Assembly (NCBI GenBank): GCA_041914785.1
Contig: JAYSCT010000071.1
Span: forward strand, 1 to 24,896
Source of the DNA: Pelomonas sp041914785
Lineage (GTDB): Bacteria; Pseudomonadota; Gammaproteobacteria; Burkholderiales; Burkholderiaceae_C
Direction: 5' to 3'
DNA length: 24,896 nucleotides
A model generated the notes under the pieces. The model had not been told where the DNA came from and searched no databases. It saw only the letters and a list, made by a program, of their open reading frames with translations. Positions 12,991-20,819 of this stretch are shown piece by piece (within the stretch, counting starts at the first letter, position 1; each line of letters opens with the position of its first letter). A program made the translations under genes and the position numbers.

Positions 12991-13649
12991 GGGTGCTGCT
13001 CGTCGAGGACGACGCGGTGCTGCGCTCGCAGCTCGTGCAGACACTGGCGCAGGCCGGCTACGCCGTCGACGAGGCCGCGGACGGCGCCGCGGCGCTGCAC
13101 CTGGGCATGACGGAGCCCTGCGACGCCGTCGTGCTCGACCTCGGCCTGCCGCAGCTGGACGGCCTCACCGTGCTGCAGCGCTGGCGCGCCCAGGGGCGGA
13201 CCATGCCGGTGCTGATCCTGACCGCCCGCGACAGCTGGCACGACAAGGTCGCCGGCATCGACGCCGGCGCGGACGACTACCTGGCCAAGCCCTTCCACAC
13301 CGAGGAGCTGCTCGCGCGGCTGCGCGCGCTGGTGCGCCGCTCGCACGGGCTGGCGTCGCCGCTGCTGCAGCAGGGCGACATCACGCTGGACACCCGCACC
13401 GGCACCGTCACGCAGCGGGGTGCCACCGTCGGCCTCACGGCGCACGAGTACCGGCTGCTCGCCTACCTGATGCACCGCGCCGGGCAGGTGGTGTCGCGCG
13501 GCGAGCTGGTCGAGCACCTGTACGCGCAGGACTTCGACCGCGACTCCAACACGGTGGAGGTGTTCGTGGGCCGGCTGCGGCGCAAGCTGGGCGCCGACCT
13601 CATCGAGACAGTCCGCGGCCTGGGCTACCGGCTCGTGCCCGCCGTCTGA
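12987..13649 (+). CDS. OmpR/PhoP-family response regulator, 220 aa
   Basis: A cytoplasmic transcription regulator switched on by phosphorylation. The receiver domain (1 to about 115) has the acidic pocket E7/D8/D9, the phosphate acceptor D51 (VVLDLGLP), T79 (ILTARD) and K101 (YLAKPF). The DNA-binding winged helix (about 125-220) has LTAHEYRLLAYLMHRAGQVVSR, then the recognition helix region DSNTVEVFVGRLRRKLG and the ending ETVRGLGYRL. The sequence is of the QseB/PhoP type. It is coupled to the PepSY gene (ATGA overlap), and its TGA directly abuts the GTG of the sensor kinase gene. It is the best candidate to bind the TGAAC array at 12561-12597. Confidence 0.93.
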   Translation: MRVLLVEDDAVLRSQLVQTLAQAGYAVDEAADGAAALHLGMTEPCDAVVLDLGLPQLDGLTVLQRWRAQGRTMPVLILTARDSWHDKVAGIDAGADDYLAKPFHTEELLARLRALVRRSHGLASPLLQQGDITLDTRTGTVTQRGATVGLTAHEYRLLAYLMHRAGQVVSRGELVEHLYAQDFDRDSNTVEVFVGRLRRKLGADLIETVRGLGYRLVPAV

Positions 13650-15044
13650 GTGCCGGGAGCCGCGTTGGCGTTGACCCACCTGCGCTCGCTGCGGCACCGC
13701 CTGCTGGGGGTGACGCTGCTCACCGCGGGGCTGACGCTGGTGGCCGCGGGCGGGCTGCTGTCCGCCCTCTTCCGCGACCATGTGCGGCAGCAGTTCATCG
13801 AGCGCCTGACCGCGGACCTGGACCAGGTCATCGCCCGGCTGGAGGTGGATGCCCAGGGCCAGCCGGTGCTGGACGCCACCCGGCTGTCCGACCCGCGCTG
13901 GACACGCCCCCACTCCGGCCTGTACTGGCAGGTCGACGGTGCCGGCGCGCAAGGCCGGCCAGGGCTGCTGCGCTCCCGCTCGCTGTGGGACGAGGACCTC
14001 GCCGCGCCGCGCGACGCGCCCGCTGCGGGTGAGCTGCACGTGCACGAGGTGCTGAACCACCGCCGTGAACCGCTGCTGCTGATCGAGCGCGGGCTGCAGG
14101 CCGATGGCGCGGCTGTGCCATGGCGCGTCATGGTGGCGGCCGGGACGGCGCCGCTGGAGCAGGCCGCCGCGCGGTTCAACCACGTGCTGCTGGGGTCGCT
14201 GCTGCTGCTGTTGCTGCTGCTCGTCGCGGGCGCGCTGCTGCAGGTCACGCTGGGGCTGGCGCCGCTGGGCCGGCTGCGCGACGCGCTGGCAGCGCTGCGC
14301 GACGGCCGCACGCAGCGCCTGGCAGGCCGCTACCCGGACGAAGTGCAGCCGCTGGTGGACGACCTCAACAACGTGCTGGACCGCCAATCCGCCTCGCTGG
14401 AGCGCGCGCGCGCCCAGGCCGGCAACCTCGCGCATGCGTTGAAGACGCCGCTGGCCATCCTGGGCCAGGGCGCCACGCAGGCGCAGGCCGACACGGCGGC
14501 ACTGCGGGCACTACCGGTGCTGGTACAGGACCAGGTGCAGCTGGCGCGCCGCCACGTCGACTGGCACCTCGCCCGCGCGCGCGCGGCGGCGGCCCAGGGC
14601 GCGGGCGGCCTCAAAACGCCGCTGCAGCCGGTGGCCGACGGGCTGGTGCGCGTCATGCAGAAGGTGCACGCGGGCCGGGCGCTGGCCGTCAGGGCCGACA
14701 TCGACCCGGGCCTGGCCTTCGCCGGCGAATCGCAGGACCTGCAGGAAATGCTGGGCAACCTGCTGGACAACGCCTGCAAGGCGGCGCAGACACAGGTGCT
14801 GGTGGCCGCCGTGGAGACCGGCCGGCAGCTGCGCGTGACGGTCGACGACGACGGCCCCGGCATCCCGCCCGCGCGCATGGCCCAGGCGCTGCGGCGCGGC
14901 CAGCGGCTGGACGAGAGCACGCCGGGCAGCGGCCTGGGGCTGGCCATCGTGCAGGAACTGGCGACGCTGTACGGCGGTTCGGTGGAGCTGGGCGTCAGCC
15001 CCATCGGCGGGCTGCTGGTGGTGCTGACGTTGCCGGCCGCCTGA
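13650..15044 (+). CDS. PhoQ-like membrane sensor histidine kinase, 464 aa
   Basis: The partner kinase of the regulator at 12987. Two membrane helices (about 20-40 and 178-200) enclose a periplasmic sensor region of some 135 residues, which has several acidic residues. A HAMP-like linker follows (about 200-250), then the phospho-accepting H262 in NLAHALKTPLAILGQ, the version typical of PhoQ-like kinases. The ATPase domain has the N box (EMLGNLLDNACKAA, about 366-379), G1 (DDDGPGIPP) and G2 (GSGLGLAIVQELA). Start choice is uncertain: the GTG at 13650 abuts the regulator's stop, while a TTG at 13665 has GGGAG six bases ahead. Length is normal. The signal is unknown; divalent cations or envelope stress are the usual inputs for this class. 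Confidence 0.92.
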   Translation: MPGAALALTHLRSLRHRLLGVTLLTAGLTLVAAGGLLSALFRDHVRQQFIERLTADLDQVIARLEVDAQGQPVLDATRLSDPRWTRPHSGLYWQVDGAGAQGRPGLLRSRSLWDEDLAAPRDAPAAGELHVHEVLNHRREPLLLIERGLQADGAAVPWRVMVAAGTAPLEQAAARFNHVLLGSLLLLLLLLVAGALLQVTLGLAPLGRLRDALAALRDGRTQRLAGRYPDEVQPLVDDLNNVLDRQSASLERARAQAGNLAHALKTPLAILGQGATQAQADTAALRALPVLVQDQVQLARRHVDWHLARARAAAAQGAGGLKTPLQPVADGLVRVMQKVHAGRALAVRADIDPGLAFAGESQDLQEMLGNLLDNACKAAQTQVLVAAVETGRQLRVTVDDDGPGIPPARMAQALRRGQRLDESTPGSGLGLAIVQELATLYGGSVELGVSPIGGLLVVLTLPAA

Positions 15045-15073
15045 GGCCGCCGATCCTGCGCGGCGCGGCGCGC

Positions 15074-16993
15074 TCAGGGCTCGCCGGTGTAGCGCGTGTG
15101 GAAGCGCCGGCCCTGGGCATCCATGGCCTGCAGCCAGAGCTCCGACGTGACGGTGCCGGTGGGCGCGTAGGCGGTGGCCAGCGTGACGGTGGCCTTGGGC
15201 GGCAACGGCACGACGGTGTCCAGCACCTTGGGCGCGGTGCCGTCGGCCGGGCGGAACACGCGCTTGATCTCGATGAGGCGCAGGTCCGGGTTGGCGGCGG
15301 CCCACGTGGCCCAGTTGATGGCGTAGGCGCCGCCCTGCAGGTCCACCGCGCGCAGCAGCAGGTTGCTGGTCAGCCCGTCCAGCGCGGGGAAGCGTGCCAG
15401 CGCCGGCTCGCCCAGCACGTCGGCGCGCAGGTAGGCGTTGCGGTTCTCGGTGGTGGTGCCCAGCGTGTAGTTCACGACGAACTTGGCGCCGCGCGTGCTG
15501 TCCGCACCGCCCACCCAACCCACGGCGGCGCGCTGGATGGCCAGGTCGCCGACGCCGCCGGTCGCGATGAGGTTGGTGGCGCCGGCCGTCGGCGACAGGC
15601 ACAACCAAGGCCGGTTGCAGTAGCCGAACGGGATGCTGAAGCCGCCGGGCAGCTGCACGGTGGCCGCGCTCAGCAGCTGGGTGGGCGGGTTGGTGGGCAG
15701 CGGGTCGGGCGTCTGCGCCTGCACCTCCACCTGCAGGCCGATGCCCGGGTTGGGCGACAGGCTCGCGTCGGGCGTGCCGTCGGACTTGCGGGCGGCGAAC
15801 GCCAGCGGATGCACGGCCACCGCGAGCTTCTTGCCGTTGCCGACGAGGTTCCACTTGTTGGTCGTCGTCGCGGACTTGTTGTAGCTGACCGCATCGCTGA
15901 ACACGTCGACAACAGTGCCGCTGGTGTCGCTGACCAGCGCGCCCACCAGCACTTTGCCGCAGGTGCCGGTGGCCGGCGCGTCGTCGGCACAGCCCAGCAG
16001 CTGGAAGCGGCCGAACTGGCGGTTGGCCGCCGAGTAGTCGTACAGGATGGCGCCCAGGTCGGTCTTCACGCGGCCGTTGTGCTTGTCATAGGCGGTCAGC
16101 AGCGGGTGGGCCAGCACGGTGGTGATGTCCTTGCCCTGCGCGATGAGCTGGTTCAGCGCCGCGCCCAGGTCGTCCAGGCCGGACAAGGTGCCCAGCAGCG
16201 TCGTCGCGCTGGTGGCGGCCTTCAGCGTGGACGTGATCGCGTTGGCCGGCGTGGCGCCGGTGGTCTTGAGCAGCTCGGTCTGCGCGGTGGGCAGCTCCAC
16301 GACGACCTCGGCGGCCGGGCTGGCCAGGAACTTGTTGCCGATCTGCAGCACCGGCACGTTCAGCCGGGAGCGCGCCAGGTCCACCCGCACGCTCTCGATG
16401 AGCAGGTCGTGGGCGCTCTTGTTCGCCGTGAAGCTGGCGTCGGCCAGCAGGTCCAGCGTCGTCAGCTTGAGGTCGGAGATCTGCGTCTTGACCAGCGTCT
16501 TCAGGAAGTCGCTGGCGGCCGTCGTGGCGGTGGCCATCTGCGTCAGCTGGCTGCTGCTGGTGGCCGCGGCCGCGAACACCGGCGCGGGCTCGGTGCCCAG
16601 CGCCAGTGCGACGACGGCATTCGTCAGCGGCGTGACATGGCCCACCATCGCGGCGCTGACGGTCGGCACCGTGGAGTGCAGCACCTGCAGGGTGCCGGCA
16701 GCGTCCATGCCGCGCGCCTGGATGAACAGCGGCGCGGCGGGGCTGGTGACGGACAGCGTCAGGCTGTAGCTGCCGTCCGCGGCATGCGTGGTGGCCGTGC
16801 CGACCGCCTTGCCCTGCCCGTCCACGACGCTGACCTGCGCGTTCACCAGCGGCGCGCCGGTCGCGGCCACGCCGCGCAGCGTGGGCGGTGTCGTCGGCGT
16901 GGGCGTGGTGCCGGCGTCGCCGCCTCCCCCGCCGCCGCCTCCGCAGGCGGTGAGCAGCAGGGTCAGGATGAGGGCGGCAAGGCGGTACGGCAT
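15074..16993 (-). CDS. large lipoprotein of unknown function, 639 aa
   Basis: A signal peptide with lipobox LLTAC (C17) and then eight glycines shows an exported, lipid-anchored protein, probably in the outer membrane. A Thr/Pro linker leads to a domain at about 38-100 (LRGVAATGAPLVNAQVSVVDGQGKAV ... GSYSLTL) that resembles a carboxypeptidase-regulatory or other beta-sandwich repeat. The remaining 530 residues are of mixed alpha/beta type and I do not recognise them; four cysteines at mid-length (GCADD...GTCGK, GYCNRPWLCLS) could form disulfides. The ATG at 16993 is the only start that places the signal peptide correctly. It lies 75 bp downstream of the solute-binding protein gene on the same strand, with a small GC hairpin but no T-tract in between, so co-transcription is possible. 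It converges on the histidine kinase gene. Confidence 0.8.
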   Translation of the reverse strand: MPYRLAALILTLLLTACGGGGGGGGDAGTTPTPTTPPTLRGVAATGAPLVNAQVSVVDGQGKAVGTATTHAADGSYSLTLSVTSPAAPLFIQARGMDAAGTLQVLHSTVPTVSAAMVGHVTPLTNAVVALALGTEPAPVFAAAATSSSQLTQMATATTAASDFLKTLVKTQISDLKLTTLDLLADASFTANKSAHDLLIESVRVDLARSRLNVPVLQIGNKFLASPAAEVVVELPTAQTELLKTTGATPANAITSTLKAATSATTLLGTLSGLDDLGAALNQLIAQGKDITTVLAHPLLTAYDKHNGRVKTDLGAILYDYSAANRQFGRFQLLGCADDAPATGTCGKVLVGALVSDTSGTVVDVFSDAVSYNKSATTTNKWNLVGNGKKLAVAVHPLAFAARKSDGTPDASLSPNPGIGLQVEVQAQTPDPLPTNPPTQLLSAATVQLPGGFSIPFGYCNRPWLCLSPTAGATNLIATGGVGDLAIQRAAVGWVGGADSTRGAKFVVNYTLGTTTENRNAYLRADVLGEPALARFPALDGLTSNLLLRAVDLQGGAYAINWATWAAANPDLRLIEIKRVFRPADGTAPKVLDTVVPLPPKATVTLATAYAPTGTVTSELWLQAMDAQGRRFHTRYTGEP

Positions 16994-17068
16994 GGCACGG
17001 TCTGAAACGGGGCTCAGGCCAGTGTGCCGCGCCGGGCCGGCCCGCGGTGGGCCGTTAAGGGGCGGAAA

Positions 17069-18649
17069 TCAGCGGCTGATCTGCACCCAGGACAGTTCGA
17101 CGAAGTTGTCCGGCCGGTGCACCGGCGTCACGTTGGCGCGCGCGGCCCAGGGGATGACCTGGCGGTGCAGCGGGATCACGTTGACCTGCTCGCGCAACTC
17201 GGCCAGCGCGCCACGGATCTGCTGCTCGCGCTTCTTCGGGTCGGGCTCGACGCTGCTCTGCGCGGCCAGCGCGTCTGCACGGTCGTTGCGGAAATTGCCG
17301 TAGTTGTAGTCGCCCACGCCCTTGGCGCCGCGGTGGCGGAACACCGGCGTCAGCACGACCTCGGCGTCGGTGATGCTGCCGCCCCAGCCATACAGGAACA
17401 GGCTGCTGTCCAGCTTCTCCAGCTTGGGGAAGTACAGCGCCCGCGGCATCGCGTTGACCTTGACCTTGACCTTGATCTGCGCCCACATCGCCGCCAGCGC
17501 GGCGCAGATCTGCTCGTCGTTGATGTAGCGGTTGTTGGGGCAGTCCAGCGTCACCTCGAAGCCGTCGGCAAAGCCCGCGTCGGCCATCAGCTTGCGGGCG
17601 GCAGCCAGGTCGTGCGGCAGCCGCGTCTGCAGCGCCGGATCGTCGAACGAGGCATTGGCCGACGGCGTCAGCGCCCCGGTGGGCACCGCCAGGCCAGCCA
17701 TCAGCTTGGTCTTCAGCGCCTCGATGTCGATGGCTTGGTATAGCGCGCGGCGCACGCGCAAGTCCTTGAACGGGTTCCTGTCGCCCGGCGCCTTGCCGTA
17801 CAGCAGCTTGTCGCGCGCCTGGTCCATGCCGATGAAGACAAGGCGGTTCTCCGGGCCGTCGATGATCTTCACGCCGGGCGTGTTGCGCAGCCGGGTCACG
17901 TCGCGCGGCGCGGGGTCGTTGACGAGGTCCACCTCGCCCGACACCAGCGCCGCCAGCCGTGTGGCGTCGCTGGCGATCGGGGTGTAGACGACCTCCTGCA
18001 GATTGCCGTCGAACTTGCCCCACCAGTTCGGGTTGCGCTTGAGCACGGTCCTGATGCCGGGCTGGCGGCTCACCAGCGTGAAGGGGCCGGTGCCGTTGGC
18101 GTTGACGGACGCGAAGCTCTCTTCGCGGTTCTTGTAGTCCAGCGGCTTCGTCACGCGGTGCGCCTCGCACCACTTGCGGCTCATGATGGGCAGTTGCTCC
18201 ACATGCTGCAGAAAGATCGGGTTGAAGGCGGGGAGCTGGATATCGACCGTCAGGTCATCGACGCGCCTGGCCACGCCCACCGCGTTGGCATAGACGGCGA
18301 TCTGCGACGTGGGCTCCTTGGCCCGCTGCAGCGAGAAGACGATGTCGTCGGCTGTCAGCGGCGTGCCGTCGTGGAACTTGACGCCCGCACGCAGCTTGAA
18401 GCGCCAGGTCAGCGGGCCGGTCTGCTTCCACTCGGTGGCCAGACCTGGCACCAGGGCCAGCTTCGCATCGCGCAGGATGAGCCGCTCGTAGATCTGCGAA
18501 TTGATGTTGTTGGTCAGCGTCTCGTTCTGCGAGTGCGGGTCCATGGTCTGCGGATCGCCCTGCCCGGCCCAGCGCAGCGTCTGCGCCCCCGCGTTCCAGG
18601 CCACGCCCAGCGCCAGCCCCAGCAGGGCCGCCCCCATCCATCGTTTCAT
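17069..18649 (-). CDS. family 5 ABC-transporter solute-binding protein (peptide/nickel type), 526 aa
   Basis: A periplasmic binding protein of the DppA/OppA/NikA class. The signal peptide is MKRWMGAALLGLALG and cleavage is near NAGA-Q. Family features are PQTMDPHSQNETLTNNINSQIYERL (about 33-57), TWRFKLRAGVKFHDGTPLTADDIVFSLQRA (the SBP_bac_5 signature, about 80-110), NGTGPFTL and DLRVRRALYQAIDIEAL. The ligand is likely a peptide or small organic molecule. The ATG at 18649 has GGGAG seven bases ahead. No permease or ATPase gene is adjacent: the neighbours are an HD-GYP gene upstream (44 bp) and a lipoprotein gene downstream. It is thus an orphan binding protein that may serve a transporter encoded elsewhere. 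Confidence 0.92.
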   Translation of the reverse strand: MKRWMGAALLGLALGVAWNAGAQTLRWAGQGDPQTMDPHSQNETLTNNINSQIYERLILRDAKLALVPGLATEWKQTGPLTWRFKLRAGVKFHDGTPLTADDIVFSLQRAKEPTSQIAVYANAVGVARRVDDLTVDIQLPAFNPIFLQHVEQLPIMSRKWCEAHRVTKPLDYKNREESFASVNANGTGPFTLVSRQPGIRTVLKRNPNWWGKFDGNLQEVVYTPIASDATRLAALVSGEVDLVNDPAPRDVTRLRNTPGVKIIDGPENRLVFIGMDQARDKLLYGKAPGDRNPFKDLRVRRALYQAIDIEALKTKLMAGLAVPTGALTPSANASFDDPALQTRLPHDLAAARKLMADAGFADGFEVTLDCPNNRYINDEQICAALAAMWAQIKVKVKVNAMPRALYFPKLEKLDSSLFLYGWGGSITDAEVVLTPVFRHRGAKGVGDYNYGNFRNDRADALAAQSSVEPDPKKREQQIRGALAELREQVNVIPLHRQVIPWAARANVTPVHRPDNFVELSWVQISR

Positions 18650-18676
18650 CGCTGATCTCCCAACTGCAGGACGCGC

Positions 18677-18682
18677 AGTTTA
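18677..18682 (-). promoter_or_regulatory. possible -10 element of the solute-binding protein gene
   Basis: TAAACT on the minus strand lies 27 bp ahead of the ATG at 18649. It overlaps an AACTGC/GCAGTT inverted repeat (18662-18680). It fits the TAnACT pattern seen at other genes here. Confidence 0.3.
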
Positions 18683-18693
18683 GGAGCGGCCCC

Positions 18694-19953
18694 TTATGAC
18701 CTTTTTGAGTTGGGGTTCCAGAGTTCTTCTAAGTGGCTGAAGCCCCAGTTCTCGGGTGGCTCGCGGCCCAGGATGCGGTCCGTCGCCCCCGCCGCGGACA
18801 AGTCCAGCACCTGCACCGGGATGGGCATGTTGGACTTGGTGGAATAGAACACCTTCACGCGCGGCGCCACCAGCGACGCGGGGTTCTGGTCCACCACCAC
18901 GCCCAGCCGCCCGGACTGCAGCCGCACCAGCGTGCCGGTGGGGTAAATGCCGACGCTCTTCACGAAGGCCTGGAAGATGACGGGGTCGAATTGGCCCTTC
19001 CACTGCGACATGCGCTGCAGCGAGCCGGCCGGGTCCCACGCGTTCTTGTAGGGGCGCGTCGACGTGATCGCGTCATAGACGTCGCAGACGGCGCCCATGC
19101 GGGCCAGCACGCTGATCTGGTCGCCCGCCAGCTTGTGCGGGTAGCCGGTGCCGTCCATCTTCTCGTGATGGTGCAGGCACACGTCCAGCGCCGACGGCGG
19201 CACGTTGCTGCCGTCCTTCAGCAGGTCGAAGCCCCGCTCCGGGTGGCTGCGCATCACGGTGAACTCGGCATCGGTCAGCGCGCCGGGCTTGTTCAGCACC
19301 TCCAGCGGCATCTGCATCTTGCCCACGTCGTGCAGCAGGCCTGCCAGGCCCGCCTCGCGCACCTGGTCGTCGGGCAGGCCCATGTGGCGGCCCAGCGCCA
19401 CCATCAGCCCGCACACGGCCACCGAGTGCATGTAGGTGTAGTCGTCCTTGGTCTTGAGCCGCGCCAGGCTCACGAACGCCGACGGGTTGCGCGCCAGCGA
19501 TGAAGTGACTTCGTCGACGATGGGCAGGCAGGTCTCGGTGTCGATGGCCTTGCCCAGCCGCGCCTCGTTGAACAGCGCCGTGACGGCGGTCTTGGCCCGG
19601 CCCAGCACCTGGGCGGCACGGCCCAGTTCCTCTTCCATGCCGACGCGCGCGGGCGCCGGCGCGGCGGGCGCGGCGGGCGCGGCTGCTGGCGCCGGTGCCG
19701 ACGGCACGGCCGGCTCGCGCACCGGGGCGGTCATCAGCGGGCTGGGCTTGGGCGGCTCGGCGCTGAGCACGTCGCCGCCCTTGCTGACGTCGATCCACAC
19801 GGCCGGCACGCCGCTGGCCTTCAGCGCCACGAGGTCCGCCGGGTCGGTCAGCACGAACTTGGTTTTCCAGAACGGATGCGAGAGCCAGGCGCCCTCCATC
19901 GACTGGAGGTACATCCCCAGCCTGACGTCGGCGGTAGAGATTTTTTTCAGCAT
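18694..19953 (-). CDS. DUF3391 and HD-GYP domain cyclic-di-GMP phosphodiesterase, 419 aa
   Basis: The enzyme breaks down the second messenger c-di-GMP and so favours motility over biofilm. The N-terminal DUF3391 domain (about 1-60; ISTADVRLGMYLQSMEGAWLSHPF) is followed by an Ala/Pro-rich linker (about 68-103) and the HD-GYP domain (about 165-340). All catalytic parts are present: H176, H208-D209 (LLHDVGKM), H237, the HHEKMDGTGYP signature (262-272) and D294 (DVYDAITSTRPY). A C-terminal extension of some 80 residues (LVRLQSGRLGVVV) is the usual beta tail in this subgroup. The ATG at 19953 was chosen because the protein then begins directly with the DUF3391 motif. It is cytoplasmic. It may be co-transcribed with the solute-binding protein gene 44 bp downstream. 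Confidence 0.92.
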   Translation of the reverse strand: MLKKISTADVRLGMYLQSMEGAWLSHPFWKTKFVLTDPADLVALKASGVPAVWIDVSKGGDVLSAEPPKPSPLMTAPVREPAVPSAPAPAAAPAAPAAPAPARVGMEEELGRAAQVLGRAKTAVTALFNEARLGKAIDTETCLPIVDEVTSSLARNPSAFVSLARLKTKDDYTYMHSVAVCGLMVALGRHMGLPDDQVREAGLAGLLHDVGKMQMPLEVLNKPGALTDAEFTVMRSHPERGFDLLKDGSNVPPSALDVCLHHHEKMDGTGYPHKLAGDQISVLARMGAVCDVYDAITSTRPYKNAWDPAGSLQRMSQWKGQFDPVIFQAFVKSVGIYPTGTLVRLQSGRLGVVVDQNPASLVAPRVKVFYSTKSNMPIPVQVLDLSAAGATDRILGREPPENWGFSHLEELWNPNSKRS

Positions 19954-20037
19954 GACAACGTCGTCTCGGTGGCATGCAGTATCGACGCCGGCCGTGGCGC
20001 CAGTTGTGCAGCTCTGCACGTTTTTGACACGGCCATG

Positions 20038-20061
20038 AAAAAGCCGCCTCGGGAGGCGGCT
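20038..20061 (-). terminator. intrinsic terminator of the cytochrome c4 gene
   Basis: On the minus strand an AGCCGCCTC/GAGGCGGCT stem is followed by TTTTTC, 25 bp after the stop codon at 20087. Confidence 0.85.
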
Positions 20062-20086
20062 GGTCGAGGCGACGCGAGGGCGCGCT

Positions 20087-20731
20087 TCAGCGGAACTTGC
20101 CCTGCGGCACCGTGGCCAGCTCGGTGGGCAGCGTGCTGATGTAGGCCGCGATCGCCTTCAGCTCGGCGTTGCTGAACTGCTTGACCTGCCCGGCCATGAT
20201 GCCGTTGCTGCGGCCCACGCTGGCGTTCTTGTCGGTCTTGTACGACTTGAGCGCCACGGTCAGGTAGTCGGCGTGCTGGCCGGCCAGCTTGGGGTAGCTC
20301 GGGTCGATGGGCTTGCTGAAGTTGGCGCCGTGGCAGGAGATGCAGGCGCCCTTGGTCAGCAGCTCGGCCACGTTGGCCGGCGCCGCGGGCACGCTGTCGG
20401 GCACGGCGGGCAGCTTGGCCTGCTGTTCGTAGAAAGCGGCCACGTCGGCCATGTCCTGGTCGCTCAGCGAGCCGGCGATGCCGCGCATCGTCGGATGCTT
20501 GCGTTCGCCCTTGGCATAGGCCTGCAGCGCAGAGACGATGTACTTGGCGTTCTGGCCCGCGATCATGGGCACCTTGTGGACCTCGGGGAAGCTCGCCTGG
20601 TAGCCCACGATGCCGTGGCAGCCGATGCACATCGCGATCTTCTTTTCACCCGCCTTGACGTCCTGCGCCTGGGCAGCAACGGCACCGAATGCGGCGGCCA
20701 GGGCGAGCGAGATCTGCAGCAGTTTTTTCAT
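20087..20731 (-). CDS. dihaem cytochrome c4, 214 aa
   Basis: A periplasmic electron carrier to terminal oxidases, usually membrane-associated. The signal peptide is MKKLLQISLALAAAFGAVAAQAQ-D. Two class I haem c domains follow, with CIGCH (35-39) and CISCH (130-134). Each is followed by the P-x-(I/L)AGQ motif typical of c4 (VPMIAGQNAKYIVSALQAY and YPKLAGQHADYLTVALKSY), and by methionine ligand regions (HPTMRGIAG; SNGIMAGQV). The ATG at 20731 puts the signal peptide right at the start. The gene is divergent from moxR with back-to-back promoters between them, and is followed by a good terminator. Confidence 0.95.
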   Translation of the reverse strand: MKKLLQISLALAAAFGAVAAQAQDVKAGEKKIAMCIGCHGIVGYQASFPEVHKVPMIAGQNAKYIVSALQAYAKGERKHPTMRGIAGSLSDQDMADVAAFYEQQAKLPAVPDSVPAAPANVAELLTKGACISCHGANFSKPIDPSYPKLAGQHADYLTVALKSYKTDKNASVGRSNGIMAGQVKQFSNAELKAIAAYISTLPTELATVPQGKFR

Positions 20732-20765
20732 GTCTCGGGGGGTGATGGGTTCTTGTGCGGCGCGG

Positions 20766-20787
20766 ATTATAGGAGGGCTCCTATACT
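20766..20787. promoter_or_regulatory. palindromic back-to-back promoters between cytochrome c4 and moxR
   Basis: TATAGGAG (20768-20775), a two-base GG spacer and CTCCTATA (20778-20785) form a perfect palindrome. Its left arm overlaps a minus-strand -10 (TATAAT, 20771-20766), and its right arm overlaps a plus-strand -10 (TATACT, 20782-20787). It lies 36 bp from one ATG and 34 bp from the other. No good -35 boxes are seen for either. Confidence 0.6.
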
Positions 20788-20819
20788 GAAACGGCCCCCT
20801 TCCAGCCCCGGTTTTCCCC

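Noticed and set aside
12846..14435. A 529-codon minus-strand frame opposite the response regulator and kinase
   Set aside because: Gln/His/Arg-rich shadow of two clear two-component genes.
14120..17005. A 961-codon plus-strand open frame across the kinase end, the gap and the lipoprotein gene
   Set aside because: It is Arg/Gly/Ala-rich low-complexity translation, antisense to the lipoprotein gene; the GC-rich third positions of real genes make such frames. No domain is visible.
17039..17053. GGCCC/GGGCC hairpin after the solute-binding protein gene as a terminator
   Set aside because: The stem is short and no T-tract follows on the minus strand, so it is not a credible intrinsic terminator.
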